Shown here: positions 46,201-58,659 of the stretch, in pieces | Layout: every line of letters begins with the position of its first letter | Position numbering within the stretch: the stretch's first letter is position 1 | Source of the DNA: Brasenia schreberi | Taxonomy: Eukaryota > Streptophyta > Magnoliopsida > Nymphaeales > Cabombaceae | Direction: 5' to 3' | NCBI GenBank assembly: GCA_036023115.1 | Contig: JAYKKT010000090.1 | Coordinates: 31,971,001 to 32,035,000 of the forward strand | DNA length: 64,000 bases | Program-made: the position numbers and the translations under genes | Notes under the pieces: generated by a model | The model's input: only the letters and a program-made list of their open reading frames with translations | Database searches by the model: none | Told to the model about the DNA's origin: nothing

Positions 46201-49200
46201 GTAAGGATGATCCATAATCCTGACTCCAATAAAGAGAGAGGAACTCTGAGGACCCAGATGGGCAATGCAAAAGCCCACGCCGGATAAAACAGGAAATCTC
46301 TTTGCTTGAAGAAAACAGGAAGTCTAGTAATAGTCAATGCAAGCTCTGCTGTTCCATTGAACATTACATTGATAAGACTGAAGAATAGGTGCACCATAAT
46401 ATTTTCCTCCATCTTCAAGTTGACCATGCTTCATTTCTGTTCTGAAAAATACTGTCATTGTAATTACAGATATGGTAATAATCTGAAAAGTCTTAAATAT
46501 ATATACATGAAAGAGTTGCGCTTCATCAATAGCCACTCTCTTGAAAAGCATGCCTTGAAGAGTTCCCACTGTGAGATTCCATACTTTTCCTTCACTAATG
46601 CAGCAGGATGAGTTTTAGAAGGATCAAATGGAATTTGAAGCTCTTCAGAAAGTTGTTGACCAATGCAGTAATTGTTGAAGTGGGCTACAAACTCAGGCAG
46701 GCACACTGATATATTGGTAAGGTATGTCCCTTCTGGACCAGTACTGTTCTTGGTCCTTTCTGGAAGTTACCTCCTGTAAAAAGTCTGCAACTCCTTTCCT
46801 TTCTGGGCATCTGAATCCCATGAACTCGAAGAACTCAAGAACGTGCTCACGTGGGCCTTGATACACAATGTATCCTTCTGAAAGCAAAATGACGTCGTCG
46901 AAGAGATCATATGTTTCCGGTGCGGGTTGGAGAAGAGAAATCAGCATGGTTCCATCCATGACATGAACAAATTGTCTCATGTACTTCACAATCTGGAAGG
47001 TGGTGGAGCTGTCAAGCCCCGTGGATATCTCATCCATGAACATTGCTTTGGCAGGTCCCACCAACATCTCCCCTGTGATAATTATCATAAAGTAGGATCA
47101 TCAAATGACAATTTTACGCTGAGATTCAGAGCAAGAATTGATCCTCACGATAACGATATTCACCTAGAAGACTGCGATAAATAAATTTAAGACTGGAACT
47201 AAAGGGGAAGTAGTACTAGTCGGGGTCCATCGAAGGATTGGCCTCTGTTTCTCTAATTAGTTCAGGGAGGAGGCCAAAATAAGAGTGGAGGGCAACTCGG
47301 TGCAAGCAGTCAAGCAATCTAAAGGCCTGTCACGGCAAATCCCAGAAGATCAATGCGAGAGGAATGAATGGGATAGGCACCTTGCAGACCAATCTCAGGA
47401 TTTTAAAACCAGAATCGAATGCAATTCATACAATTGCATAGAGACATAGATGGAAATGGAGATCTTCATCTGAGAACAACGTCCATGCATATCACACCTT
47501 TTTACATGTTCTGAAGAGAAGCGGAACAACACACTATAGAACGTCAAATGTTCGTAACAGATGAGCTGAGTCCGCAGTACAAGGCAAGGACCAATGCCTA
47601 ACAAAGTATTATCAGCAGTACAAGATACTTAGAATGGCCACAATAGCAACTAGACAACACACTACAGCCTTTCAAACACCTTATTGTGAATAGTAGAGGG
47701 CATACATGCTCTAAGGAACAATACCTCGCAGGATCATAAGCAAACAATACTCTAAATCTAAGTCGAGTTGCCTCAAAACCATGTTCTGAAATATGGGGCA
47801 GCTGGTCTTTTTTTTTGTTTTGTTTTTGGAAAGTAATGTTTATTGTATATACTCAATTTTTTTAGTGATAGAGGTCTTACCTAACCATCTTGTCAATAAA
47901 AAGAAAGGATTTCAAGATTAAACTACAAATAGAAAGTCCCAAATAGCTTCTATTCTGAAAGAAGAGTACTCAATACGGGGCATTACATTTTAAAGCAGAG
48001 ACAGGTACTAGACATCCTAACAGTTTCCAACTATTTAGATAAGTGACTGCAGACTAAAAGTCACCCTGCATTGCGGAAGTTACACTCGGAGCGAGAAATG
48101 AATGAAAACTTTAAATTTTCAAAACTCAAAAGAAAAGAGGGCGAAGCATATGTATATATATACCTGTGGTCACCCTCTTCTTCTGTCCGCCTGAAATCCC
48201 TCTTATCATCTCGTCTCCCACAATGATATCCGCACAAATATCCAAACCAAGCAGCTGAAACAACAAAATTCAAACACGAGTAAGCCAAATCCCCACCATG
48301 CATCTATTTTACTAAAGTCCAAAACAAGAAACCGTCTAAAGTTGCAGCACCCCACTAACAGAAAGCATCAATTGAGGAATGAATTCTCTAACACTGATCA
48401 GAGCAATCACTTTCCGCTGAGAATCGCCTTCGAAAGGTGCACTGGTGTTCCAGAGTGTAACTCATCACACACAGGTTTGGAAACAAAATATTAAGCTAAT
48501 CAGCTACACAAAATAGCATCCTAAGCTCTTGTTTTCTCATGGGCACGAACCGACCATATGCCAAAGCCCCGTACGAATTGGTCGTGTGTGAGGGTCCTTG
48601 CTAGCTTCGTAGTTTTATGCCATGCAATGCAAGCCTCTCGAGATTCCTTTCTCTCAATAACAAATTAAGATAGAAATTGGTTGCTTTTAAGACAAGTTTT
48701 TCTTTGGGGCGAGTTTAAGGCTCAAGTTTAACATGGCCTTTTCCGCTATATATGCCAAACATGTATCAGACTCACCGACGGATCGGCTTGACGCTAAATC
48801 CTTGAAATATTTTTAACTAACAATGCCAATCTAGAGGTACCTTAATGTAAAATTTGCTATACTTCTTCCAAATTGTTTCGTTTAAAGTAATTTCGTTGTT
48901 ATATCTTATTGAAATTCTACGTTTTTTATACACAAGAAGTGTTCTATAGCCATCCACACTCATGTGACTGGTGGGAAAGTGTCGACCACTTCAACTAGAA
49001 AGCATCTAGTTTAATTATTCTGTAATCAACCTCGTGTATCACTCAAACTTCTCCTTCAGAAACTGATGATTGCAGTTTTAAATGGCACACAAACCTGTTA
49101 TTTGAAATATGGCTTAATTCACTTTCAGTTTTGCGCAAGTGACCAAACGAGGATGGTTGGTTTTACCTTGATAACATAGTCTGTAACGACGCTGGTCTCC

Positions 49201-50070
49201 TGCCCCTCCATGGCACTGGCCTTCATGAAGGCGTCGATCTCTGGGTCAGGCTTGATTCCTGCATCCCGCTCTCTCCTCGAGAGCTCTGTCAGCATGTCAT
49301 AGCGGGGACCGACACCTTGACACCGGCCGGAGAAGTCGAGTGTCTCCCGGACCGTCATCTCCGGGTTGTGAACGTCATGCTGGCCGATGTACGCCCCTGT
49401 CCTCTCCGGTACGAACTCCGTCAACTCATACCCATTGTAAGTGATCCTTCCGGCAGCCTACACATGAACATTTAGCATGAAATTTTCATTGTTGGTGTGC
49501 ATGGAGTGGACGTCTAGCGTGCATACTTCTTCGTTAAGGTAAACTGAATTATATACCCATGACTACATAGCTAGTTTAGTTCTGTGTCAAAATTAAGATG
49601 CAAATGCAAACACGATGTACTGCCCGGTTTGCATAATAACACAGCGGCCAAAATTGAGCAGCTTAATCCGGCCAAGCATGCATATAGAGCTATCCATATG
49701 GGCCAGGCCCGTGGGCTCATCCATACCCTAAGAACGTTTGGGCTCAAAAATATAAGCATAGATTTCTAAAACGACTGTCCTGAGTACTTGATTCTCAAAG
49801 CCGACGAGGTTTGGGATGACTCATTGGGCCATATAGTAGTATATACTATATATAGGGAGACTGGACACAACCTCTACATTCTATATATCAAGCGAGCCTG
49901 GATGATCAAGACATTCATTCCATTGGCATCAAACTGTGTGTTGATATTTAAGGACGACTCAATGTGTTGTTCGTACGTGCATCGTCTAATAAAATTTGGC
50001 CTAAGAGAATCTCTAGCAACTCCCAATATATATACTCAAGTAGGACTTGTAAATGCACATTATGATTGAG

Positions 50071-50154
<84 letters not shown>

Positions 50155-53100
50155 CACTCTTAACTTCTTGTCCAGCTTCCCAGCAAGGGCCAACAGAAAG
50201 GTGGTCTTCCCTGAACCTGGAGGCCCAAGCAAAAGCGTCATCCTAAGGAAAAGGCAAAAGCGTGTCAGAGAAAGAGTTTTAATTGCTCGTAGCAATATTA
50301 TGCTTCTCATAATCTTGGGGGAGCACTGAAAATAAATCTCAGCCGTGGGTTTAGCCGAGCACTCACCTGGAAGGCCTCAGAATTCCTGAGACGTCATTGA
50401 GTATCTTCACGACTCGTTTCTTCGTTGGAGACAGCCTCACAAACCCAAGGATTCCCTGCCTCAACCATGAACAAGCATATAGCAAAACCATCAGAATGTT
50501 TTTGAGTTTGAAGAATTTAAGCACTCGACTGTGTGTCTCTGTCTGTTCCTATTCTCTGTAATGGTTCTAGCTATATTTTTTGGAGGGATTTGGAAAAGAA
50601 AGTGGGATTTGGTGGGATTTCAGCTTCAGAAAGTTAGCCTTGAAACTTATCGAACTCTGTAATTAAGCTATGTTTGATGTAATGGTTTCAGCTGTATCGG
50701 CTTAATCGTGTAATCGTAGCTATGCTTAGCCTTGATACCTATCAAACTCACCCCATTTAACAATTGATGCCGCAAAAGAAAGTTAATTTTAATAAAGATT
50801 TAAGCCACAACCAAGAACTAAGAAGATCGGTTTTCTGAGAAAGAGCGACGTCACCTGAAGATATACAATCTATTTGTCTTTCGCTATTAAAAAACATTTT
50901 ACTTGCCCGTTAAAATTATTAATATAGTGTTTTGCCTATAAAATATCCCTATACATACATACATATATACATACACACGGACATATATATTAACCTAATC
51001 TGGTACACGAGCAGAACGACAGTCCGCCTTGTTCATTGCTCGATTCATTTTCTAAGCAAACAAGCTGCCGACTGCTAGCTGAGCAGCCTCCGTTTGTATC
51101 TTTTCCTAAGTTGTGTGGTTAACAAAAACAGGCACCGAACTGAGCTTGATTTTGTAATGTATTATATCTTTCTTTCATGTTGAGAATCTCGTCTTCTTCC
51201 ACTCTATCCACTTTGCCAATCTGTTTGCGGAACCGAACAAAATTTGAGTTTGGTCCTCTTCTCAAACCCACTGTAACTAGAGTTTGGAATCTCATATGGC
51301 TGCCCATCAAGCTCCTCGAAACTTGACGGAATTATGTAGCGGCGGCGGGACTGTGAGATGCAATGGAGACGATAATATTACCAAGGTGGCCGCCGTAGTC
51401 CTTTCTTTCACGTTTGAAGAGCCTAGCCTTAGTGTTCGAGCCAATCTGACTGCGAACTGCTCATCACTTCTGGCTTTTCTTCTAAGTCTCACTTCTATGC
51501 TGCCAGTTCACCACCCCATACACAGGGTATCCGACTGATTGCTTCTACCTAAACGTGGCCGGTTTGGACTGACTCAGCGATTCCGATCAGAGCCGAGATA
51601 GGTCAAGAATTGACTGAAATCAGAACCGATCAAACTCGAACAAGAATCAAGGACTACCTCGATCTGTTCCAGTTCCACTTTTCATGAAATGGGCACCAGA
51701 TTAAAACTCGAAATGATGGTTCCAAGCTGTTGGTTTCATATCTTTTTAATTTCTTAATAATTTTCATGTTTCCTGAAGTTCAAGGCTCAAATTTTAATTC
51801 AAGAATAATCGGAACCCATCGTGTCTACGCACACATGACAAACACGGCAAGCTGTAGGAGAACCCGGAGAAGAAATTGGGATTCCTTCTCTATGCTTCGG
51901 CACTATCACCATTTTCTTTTAACTAAATCTACAGAGGACTAGGCAACCGATCTATACGAGGAGAAATCGGTCATATAAGGTCGCTCTCCACCTTCCAGGA
52001 AAGCTGTATCTAGCTGCCTTACTGTTATCTAACTATTATTTATAGGCATTATGTGCCGATCACCATCATTTAATGATGCGTCGTCATATGACAGAACTAA
52101 TTAAAAGGAGAACGGAGATCGTGACAGGTCAATCAAAGCAGATGCTTACCGTTTCTTGTGAAGCTTTCGATATGATTGAAACGTAATAAAAGATTAAACA
52201 ACCGGTCAGAGCACTTAAAAAGATCAGCTAATCGTCGAAAAGAAAAAGAAGCAGAAAAAATCCAGGGACGTATAAGGTTATATATACAGAATTTTTTTTA
52301 TTTAAAAAGAGATAAAAACAGTCATACAAACATATTATTCCTATTTATCGTTTTGTTGAAGCAATTTTTTTCGATTGTAAATTAGACCACCAACAAGCAT
52401 GTGAAACTTGTCAAAGCTTCTTGGTTGCCAACTTGTGCATGTAATCAAATGATAGAAGCAGAGTACGTGGTCCATTAGCAGCATGTGGGCATGTGACAGG
52501 CGGTCAGATACATAAATATTTATCTTCTTTAAGAATATAAATATATCAGCAGATCTGACCTTAGACTATTCCATTCGTTTATTAATCAAGTCTTCTTGAT
52601 CTAATCGGGACCGCCTGGCAAGTGGATCATGTTTTCAGTAGTGAATAACCCTATTATATATATTTATATATATATATCATGTGTGTACCTTATTGATCGG
52701 TTTTTAACGAGTCATAAAATTTCAAACCTTGTAAACTTTTTATTTATTTTATGTACCCTGTTATATATTTATATATTATGTGTGTTTACCTGATTCATCG
52801 GCTTTTATGAGCCATAAAATGTCAAACCTTACAAACTTTTAATTTATTTTATGTATTATATATAGAGAATAGTCGATTCCTAAGTTTTTATTTTTTTATA
52901 TGAAGATTGTTTGGTTCATGATAAATAGAAAAAGAAAAAGTTCTTGAAGCATTAGTTGCACCCAACCAGTCCAGGAAAAAGAGATGTTAGAATCGGTTTT
53001 TGAAGCATTGTCGAGGTATGAAGTTTAACTATAAACTGCATGACCTGACATACGATGGTGGTTTCCTCTCCATCCAGTTCTATATTATTTGCTACACCCA

Positions 53101-55667
53101 TCTAAACGGCTCAGATTTCCCCTTTATCGTTTAAATGGATTTCGTTGAATGGCTAAGATTTGATATAAGATAGTCGGCACCCACCATCACCATCTCTCTT
53201 TCTGCTAGAGAGAGAGAGATGATACAATCGTACATCTTTTATCCTGCCGTGAATTACTTCAAGAAATTTCATGGCTACTTCTGTCATATAGCATAGGTTT
53301 CTCGTGAACTGAGAAAACAAAAGCCGACTGTGAGATCCAGCCAACCTAGTAATTAAACAAGGTGACCTGCCATTTCTCTATTTTAATTAGGGCAAATCTA
53401 TAAATTTCTACGTTTTTTAAGCCCTAAATGGACAGTAGGATCCCACTTTCTCACTGTTCTTTGTATATATATATATATATATTCGATTATAATTTTCTTT
53501 TTGTGAACAGAGAGAGAGGGAGCTCTTCAGTAAAGAAAAATAACGTAGTATAGCTAGGATCTAATTAAGTTTTTTCATGAACTTTACAACAATATAAATA
53601 GCTTTCAAGTCTATATTTTTTCTTCTTTTTGATAGAGCTTTCAATTCTTGGTCATGAAGACGAGTGGCTAGGATGCGCGCCGAGAATACTTGCATTTAAT
53701 TAATATGATCACTTAACTATGGTCAACTGACTTGGATAGTACCACAATTGGAGTCCACCAAGTTGGTGCCTCATTATTTCGAATTCATTAACTTGTTTCC
53801 CTTTCGATGCACGTAGATGACAAGGAAGATTTTAAACCATTTATTTCGATATGCTTTAATCACTGTGTTGTCATTCCAGGTAAGAGAGTAGCTGCGCTCC
53901 GAACACCTTATCTCTCTCTCTCTCTCCCTCTCTCTCACTCACACACACACACACACATATACATATACGAGAGAGAGAGAGAGAGAGTTAATATACCTCG
54001 AGCGTGTTGATGGTGGCATTGAGAAGCGTAGGGAGGGCTCTACTCCCGACATAGGCATCACCCTCCACCGATAAATTCTCAAAACGGACTTCGATCTTTG
54101 GCAGATCTATCCCCACTCTGCAAATATTTAATCGGAAAGAGACAGACAAAAGCGGAAATTAGTTCCAGATGATATAGAAAAAGCAGAAGAGAACAGATGG
54201 AAGATCAAGAAAGCTCCAGGATTTGAGGTTGATAGTAAAATTTATAATGAAATTGACTGTTTGTTTTATATCCTGACCGAACGATAACATCATTTTGAAT
54301 TGACACCGGAAAATAACAAACCCAGTTTGCAGTTTAATCACCAGAGGCGTAGAAAGATGAGTGAGAACGCAATAAATGCAGAAGCGTTGGGAGATGGCGG
54401 TGTTTGCCATTATTACGAGCTCAGTAAAGAAGCAAGAGATCGTGGTCTTTAACTATTTTAAGAGGAAAAAGTCAATCCAATTCTATCAGCGGCAAGATGA
54501 GAAGGCAGTCTCGAGATACGCTGACAACCCGGACCACATAGGATAGAATCAGAAGTCACAGGGCTGGGCCGGGCCGGGCCTGGCAGTGATGGGACCTCTC
54601 CTCTCCCTAAACCATGAAAGTCAAACCCGGAAATAACTCCAACGAGCAAAATTGGGATATGGGAGCTGATTAGATACGACCAAAGTCCTCCTTTTCCCTA
54701 GAGAGAGAGAGAGGAGAATCTATTGGAATTTATTATATTTTTTCTTTGTTTTCCGTGCATTTTATCAGCAACGAGATATGCCAAGGAAACTTTCCGGTGT
54801 TTGCTTGGTTTTTCCTCGTTCCTCAGTCGGAAAATTTCACCTTCCAAAAGAGTTGCATAACTTAGTACACGACTGGACACAGCATCCCGATAATGTGATG
54901 ATGATTGAACTCCTGACTGCCCATTTAACAGCAGACAAGGAGAGGAAATAGGGAGGCACGACAAACAGGTTAACATCAGTAAGATACATGACACTTTTCC
55001 TGTTAGCAATCAATCAACAGAAGTGCAAGTTGATCTACTTTGTGTCAGTCAACATGAACTCAACACGTATAACGTGAAACTTATTTCGGGTGGAGATGAA
55101 CGTGAAACACTGTACAATGTAGGTAAATTCGAGATTTTTCGAGTCGACTTTGTGTCAGATTTTCGTGTCTTTAGTGAAACCGTCAGCCCTAACGGGGGCG
55201 GGGGAGGGGCAGTTTGGTTACCTGTCGACTCTCTCCCTGAGGCGGAGAAGGAACTTCTCGTTGTCTTGCTCGGCAGCCTTGAGGACGGTGTCCAGAAGGT
55301 GCCTCCTGCTGGCGACCCCCATCTTCGTGACGTCGACCTCCCTCGAACCCACCACCCTCCCGTCATCTCCGACCCGCCGGAGAACACCCGTCCGCATCCG
55401 GTCGTACGTCGGAAGCCGCTCGAGTGCCGCCCATCTCAGCGCCTCCTCGTCGTCCTCCACCTCCCCACCTCCCCTACCCCCCATGCTCCTCCTGAACACG
55501 TTATCCTTCCCGCTCCCCCAGACCTCCCTGAAGCTCTCCGTCAGGCCACCCCTCAGCCTCCCGCTCATCGATCCCCTCAAATCATCTGCTGTCATCGCTC
55601 CCCTCACTACTACTCCGCCCCCCCTCAGCCTCCCACTCATCGACCCCCTCAGGTCATCTTCTGCCAT
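34266..55667 (-). CDS. PDR-type full-size ABC transporter (ABCG subfamily), exon 7 disrupted
   Basis: There are 20 exons (coding order): 55667-55222, 54117-53997, 50455-50367, 50242-50158, 49457-49167, 48254-48164, 47072-46161, 46024-45860, 45724-45621, 44865-44700, 44611-44480, 44397-44258, 37884-37552, 37473-37183, 37084-37001, 36517-36384, 36283-36056, 35909-35738, 35495-35241, 34535-34266. Splice sites other than at damaged exon 7/8 are clear GT-AG and in frame. NBD1 has Walker [10 protein letters not shown] (exon 4), signature [13 protein letters not shown] and [15 protein letters not shown]2 has GVSGAGKTT (exon 13), [15 protein letters not shown] and [12 protein letters not shown]. Two membrane blocks follow, in the NBD-TMD-NBD-TMD order of PDR pumps, which sit in the plasma membrane and export hormones, terpenoids or other small molecules. 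The length would be about 1,500 aa. Exon 7 has four frameshifting insertions; without correction the product stops near residue 500, after NBD1. The substrate is unknown. Confidence 0.88.
38354..39168 (-). mobile_element. RTE-clade LINE, 5'-truncated copy
   Basis: The (TTG)n tail is at the left end (caacaacaac at 38354). The element reads leftward from a truncation within the reverse transcriptase [10 protein letters not shown] (about 39150) through [26 protein letters not shown] and [11 protein letters not shown]. It carries frame disruptions. No clear TSD is visible. Confidence 0.85.
40220..42388 (+). CDS. RTE endonuclease-reverse transcriptase
   Basis: The first ATG is at 40220 ([10 protein letters not shown]); the frame is open further upstream without ATG. 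An AP-type endonuclease occupies residues 10 to about 270, with [29 protein letters not shown] and [11 protein letters not shown]; the usual SDH near its end reads TQH. The reverse transcriptase occupies the later half: [70 protein letters not shown] and the catalytic FADDIVLVE. The frame ends at 42388 because of a 25-bp deletion just after the FADD motif. No gag-like ORF1 is present, as is typical of RTE. Confidence 0.88.
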   Translation: MRGVRKLVLDNKIRIGSWNIETLSGKLMEVVDTMIRRKIHILCLQETKWVGEKAKEIEDTGFKLWYSGKEKARNGVGIIINKDLKESVVDIQRYGDRIMTLKLVLGVEVLNIVCAYAPQVGLEDSIKTVFWEELDKVFQKIPQREMICLGGDLNGHVGKEALGYQGIHGNFGYGDINKEGREILNFAMSFDLFIVNTIFKKRDEHLITYKSGLSQTQIDYFICKKKDRACCKDCKVIPGESLTTQHRLLVIDLQIKKWTKKKRVHRAIRTKWWNLISEKEDIFKQKVLQGDVWNYVGTPSDMWNNMAIHIRKVAKDVLGLSKGGVPAQKEAWWWSEVVQNKIKAKRACYKLHYAKKTSETLEAYKKAKKEAKKAVSEAKAKIWEDLYKKLNSKEGERDIFRIARARDKKTKDLNYVRCIKDEDEKILVANDDIRNRWKNYFYNLFNENKDVSISLGDLAKSEKYINHNFYRRIQKNEVKEALKHMKSGKSVGPDNIPIEVWKILGEIGITWLTRLFNEIWKNQKMPEEWRASTLIPIYKNKGDIQNYANYRGIKLMSHTMKLWERIIERRLRQVSSTTENQFGFMPGRSTIEAIHLLRRLMEHFRAKKKDLHMIFIDLEKAYDRVPREVLWRTLEKRGIPLTYINLIRDMYDGAKTCVRTHEGTTDFFEVNIGLHQGSTLSPYLFIMVMDELTKHIQDEVPWCMLFADDIVLVEDWNYGEKH
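42391..43065 (+). CDS. RTE C-terminal segment (displaced frame)
   Basis: This continues the same polyprotein in another frame: [94 protein letters not shown], ending IHVADPV just before the 3' terminus. It would be fused to the upstream frame in an intact element. It is nearly identical to the copy at 29033-29742. Confidence 0.85.
   Translation, partial: SRTKTEYMECKFDHLATSEDIEIKIGTHCIPQKETFKYLGSIFQSDGRIDGDVTHRINAGWLKWRGASGILCDKKIPLKLKGKYYRAAVRPAMFYGSECWAVNHQHVQRMSVTEMKMLRWMSGHTRKGCIHNEVIRNKLGVAPIEDKMREHRLRWFGHIERRSKEEPVRRLENLNLESIKRGRGRPQKCWKETIKNDLAYWELTANMAHDRDLWKQRIHVADPV
44966..45197. repeat. Local direct and inverted repeats in a transporter intron
   Basis: A 35-bp unit (tgaaagtggtttctgaatgc...) occurs at 44966-45000 and 45055-45089. 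The word gctaactggatgccatacac occurs at about 45012 and 45178. A perfect 17-bp inverted repeat, AGCAGAGTCTACGTACT, lies at 45094-45110 with its complement at 45165-45181. Confidence 0.85.
46161..47072 (-). pseudogene. Transporter exon 7 with four frameshifts
   Basis: Relative to the PDR family, the exon has these insertions: a duplicated CCTG at 46694-46703 (stop follows at once), an extra TA in a TA run at about 46496-46507, an extra C at 46388-46389, and an extra TG at 46197-46199. Between them the four frames read cleanly as [53 protein letters not shown] and [12 protein letters not shown]. The sum is +9, so frame is nominally restored at the exon end, but stops lie in between. The damage could be real or an assembly error. 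Confidence 0.8.
50079..50151. repeat. (TA)n(GA)n microsatellite next to exon 4
   Basis: TA units followed by about 25 GA units lie within ten bases of the exon 4 donor (AAGA|GTGAGT at 50158/50157) of the transporter gene. Confidence 0.95.
51600..51785. repeat. GGTTC/GGAAC-rich dispersed repeat, copy B
   Basis: It shares an ordered block with 8216-8335: gttccacttttcatg, ggttcca, a t-rich stretch and atgtttcctgaagttc. It is diverged and its ends are not defined. Confidence 0.4.
52655..52862. repeat. Diverged ~105-bp tandem duplication
   Basis: Two adjacent copies share tatatatttatatat, catgtgtgt or tatgtgtgt, gatcggtttt or catcggcttt, cataaaat, tcaaacctt and atttattttatgta. Confidence 0.75.
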
Positions 55668-55674
55668 CGCTCCT
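55548..55674 (-). repeat. 72-bp tandem duplication in transporter exon 1
   Basis: Two copies of a 72-bp unit (starting about 55551 and 55623 on +) encode a repeated [14 protein letters not shown] at the extreme N-terminus. The duplication is 24 codons and keeps frame. It offers two possible start Mets, MAEDDLRG at 55667 and MTADDLRG 72 bp downstream. Confidence 0.85.
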
Positions 55675-56227
55675 TTTCTGGATTATCTCTCTTCCTGTAA
55701 TGCTAATGGATCTGCTTCTCTTACATCACTTTCTTCATCAATCCGTCCTCTCAGAGAGAGATAGAATGATGGTCAAGTGGGAGAGGTGTGAGCTCTTTAT
55801 TAGAGGTGCAGAATGAGAGACATGAGAAAAAGGAAGGTGCCAACCATGACAGATTCATTGCAAACTAAAAAAAAGTGCATAATGAATTTGATAACACACC
55901 TTTGGAGCCAAGAAACCCATAGACGATGGCAGGCAGACTTGTTTCTAGAAGCAATATTGGGAACCACAAGCCATGTGGGTTTGAGTTGGGACATAACCTC
56001 AATCCATTCAGGTGGGTTATGAACTAAAAGTATAAGTGAAACCATCCGCAAGCTCAGCTCACATGACGTCAAACTTGTTTCTAGAAACAGTGTGGGAAAC
56101 ACCAGCGATGTGGGTTTGACTTCAAACATACACGTTAGGAGCGACATTGGTTCTGTGGTTGATCGTTAAAAACGATTAAATGATGGTTTTTCAAAAGTTT
56201 ATATTCTTAAAAGATCGTATAATTCAC

Positions 56228-56264
<37 letters not shown>

Positions 56265-56580
56265 GTATATGTAGTAAGTAAACGCGTCATATCTTTCTAT
56301 ACATAATCTTCCATAAATATTTTCATCTTAAAAAAATATTATTATTTCAAGTAGTGTGAACCCTCAGGGATGTGAGTTTTAACGCCAAACGTGAACTAAA
56401 TCAACTTGAGTCTGGATCTAACCTAAGACTCTAATTTGGTTTTGTATTAGTATTTAACTTCAAGGAAACACCTTTATGCTTTGTCGATTTTTCTCAAACC
56501 TTTTTCTACCTCAGTGTCAATCATCTAATCTCTTTGGTCTTTTCCCTTTTTTAATATATTTACTTTTTTTTTATCCTTCA
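55675..56580. promoter_or_regulatory. Transporter 5' flank
   Basis: This is upstream of the transporter start on the minus strand. A five-codon upstream ORF (MKKVM-stop) lies at about 55725-55745 on the minus strand in the probable leader. A diverged duplicated block (cttgtttctagaa ... gtgggtttga) occurs at about 55937-55993 and 56073-56125. A TA run lies at 56233-56260. No TATA box is assigned with confidence. Confidence 0.35.
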
Positions 56581-56582
56581 TC

Positions 56583-56860
56583 TAGACATGTCCAATTCTA
56601 GTTAACTCGAAACCTGAAAAGTAATCGACTATGTTCGAAACCAATTACGATTTTAGAACCGTCGATTCTGAACCGGTTGGAACGGTTCAGAATGAGTAAT
56701 GTTATTAAAATATTAAAATTTATAATATTTTTTTAAAAAAATACCGAAACCGACGGTTTAAAACAAAGCATAAAGGTTAGTTCGGTTCCAGGTTAAGTCG
56801 GTTCGAGTTGAAACGTTCGAGCCGGTTAGAAACCAGCCATGTCGACCTCCATCTAGCAGC
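56583..56860. repeat. GGTTC-rich element
   Basis: The segment is rich in ggttcg/cgaacc words around an AT-rich core. Its ends contain gacatg in opposite orientation (ctagacatgtcc on the left, complement of ccatgtcgac on the right). It resembles a MITE, but no TSD is clear. Confidence 0.35.
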
Positions 56861-58600
56861 CTTCTCAATGCCAAACTCTTCATTTCATTTTCTATTGGTG
56901 TGACATCAGTTTTGTCCTTATTTATGTTTCAATCTTCTTTCCTACTTACAATTACACGTCTACCTCGATATTTGTCATAAGATTTAGCTTTAGTCAAATT
57001 GAATTTTCTAGCAGAAATACCATCCGAAGCATTACTTGGATTACTTTTATTTATGGTGTCTTTACCATTTCTTCAATCTTGTTAGAACAATTATCCCCCC
57101 AAGTATTTAAGACTGAGTGATGCTTAAAGGAAGAAGACTAAGATGAAGAAGAAGATAAACTACGAAATTCTTTATATAAAGCCGCATGCAGCACAGACTA
57201 ATTCTTATTCTAAAAACCAAGTATTCAATATTCCGGCTGCCGGAAATTAATTCGTTGTGAAGCGCATCTTTTGGGGTGTCTGAGGGTGCTGAATCATATC
57301 TGTTGGAACTTCTAATAATATCAGAGGTTGATTGAATTCAACCCATCTTCTGTTTCTCTTCAACCTCCTCCAGAAGATTGACTTCGTTTCCTATCTAATT
57401 CCAAATAGAGAAGAAGGTTTGGAAGTACTAAAAGCAAAGCACTGAATATTAGTAGAAAGCCTTTTGTTGACATCACGCATGACCTCCTCATCTATCTCTA
57501 TTCACTGTGAGCGCTGGCATTGATGAGGTAACTCAAAAGTTTTTGATGTTCTCTTCGTGTTTCTTGGCAGAGAAATTAAAAGTTTGAGAGTTATAAGGCA
57601 GCTCTTTTGTTCTTCCGGTGGGCGCGTGCAAGCACGCAGACAAATTATAAAAATAAGAATTACTTTTAAATGTGATCTTCTTGATCTGTTCAAATGCAAA
57701 CTTAGTTTATAATAAGGATCTTCTAACATTTTCTTTTTAATTGATAATATGGCCACTCATTTAATACATCTTTGATCTCAAATAAGATTTTGCTAATTTT
57801 AAACATAATTCCATAATTATTTAAATTAAAGTTATAAAGTTAGAGCTGTTGGCATCATCGCAACAGTAATCGTACACATTGATCCACAAGCGCTCCAGCA
57901 AATGATCCAGCCCAAGTCATGAAAGATGCAGCTCCAGTCCAGGAATCAGTGTAGTGAATTCGTGTATCGTTTCCTCAGTCGCCGTCAAATTCTTAGAAAA
58001 AATTACTAAAAAACAAAGAAAAAGAATGAATAGACATGTCAGACATGTGCAAAATATGTTTTCGAACGTTAACTATAAACTTATTATACTTATCATAATG
58101 TACAGTGGTCATAATCATAATATTAATAAAAACAACTACAACAACAATAATAATTGTGTAGAATTGATTATACATGACTTAAAGATTTAGAAAAATTTGG
58201 GCCAAATTCAAAATTTAAGGCTTAAAATCATGATAACGAAAATTTTGGGCCTTGTTACCAGTCAAAAACACTTTGACTTAAAGAATCATCACATGCCCTG
58301 CAAGTCTCATAAGAATTATCAAACATGCTAATTCTACTATGGAGTTTTTCACCCATATTTTTGCCAATAATCCATGTTATTTTGGCATTATATTTCTCAT
58401 TTTTTCAATTCTTGTTTGTATTTCTTTTATGTCTTAAGAAACTCATCCTCATCAAGCCCTTCTTCTATCCATTTAGGCTCCTTAATCATATCGTCAATAT
58501 ATTCTCAATAGTCTTTAATAAAATATTTCTTCATGGCACGTGCCTAACTTGGATAAGAATTGGGAACCAGTAAACAACAAAATGTTTCGCTCTTTTTCAT
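56861..58600. other. Unassigned AT-rich intergenic sequence
   Basis: I see no supportable gene or repeat family here. Small open frames are low complexity. Confidence 0.4.
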
Positions 58601-58659
58601 TTTTTGAAGAAAAACAATAAGAAATAAGAAGAATACCTTGATTTCTTAAAGATAGCTAA

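Larger units (their letters stand above)
50456..53996 (-). other. Intron 2 of the transporter (3.5 kb)
   Basis: It holds a ggttc-rich repeat (51600-51785), a diverged tandem duplication (52655-52862) and dinucleotide runs (53465-53480, 53921-53987). Small open frames near 51120-51540 on both strands show no recognised domain. Confidence 0.6.

Noticed and set aside
46690..46710. Exon boundary at the first transporter frameshift
   Set aside because: There is no GT-AG pair and no extra sequence. Coding similarity resumes after exactly 4 duplicated bases.
51119..51540. Opposed small open frames in transporter intron 2
   Set aside because: There is no recognisable domain, splice context or codon pattern to support a gene.
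55023..55764. Two long plus-strand open frames (225 and 204 codons)
   Set aside because: They are antisense shadows of GC-rich exon 1 of the transporter, which has clear PDR homology on the minus strand.
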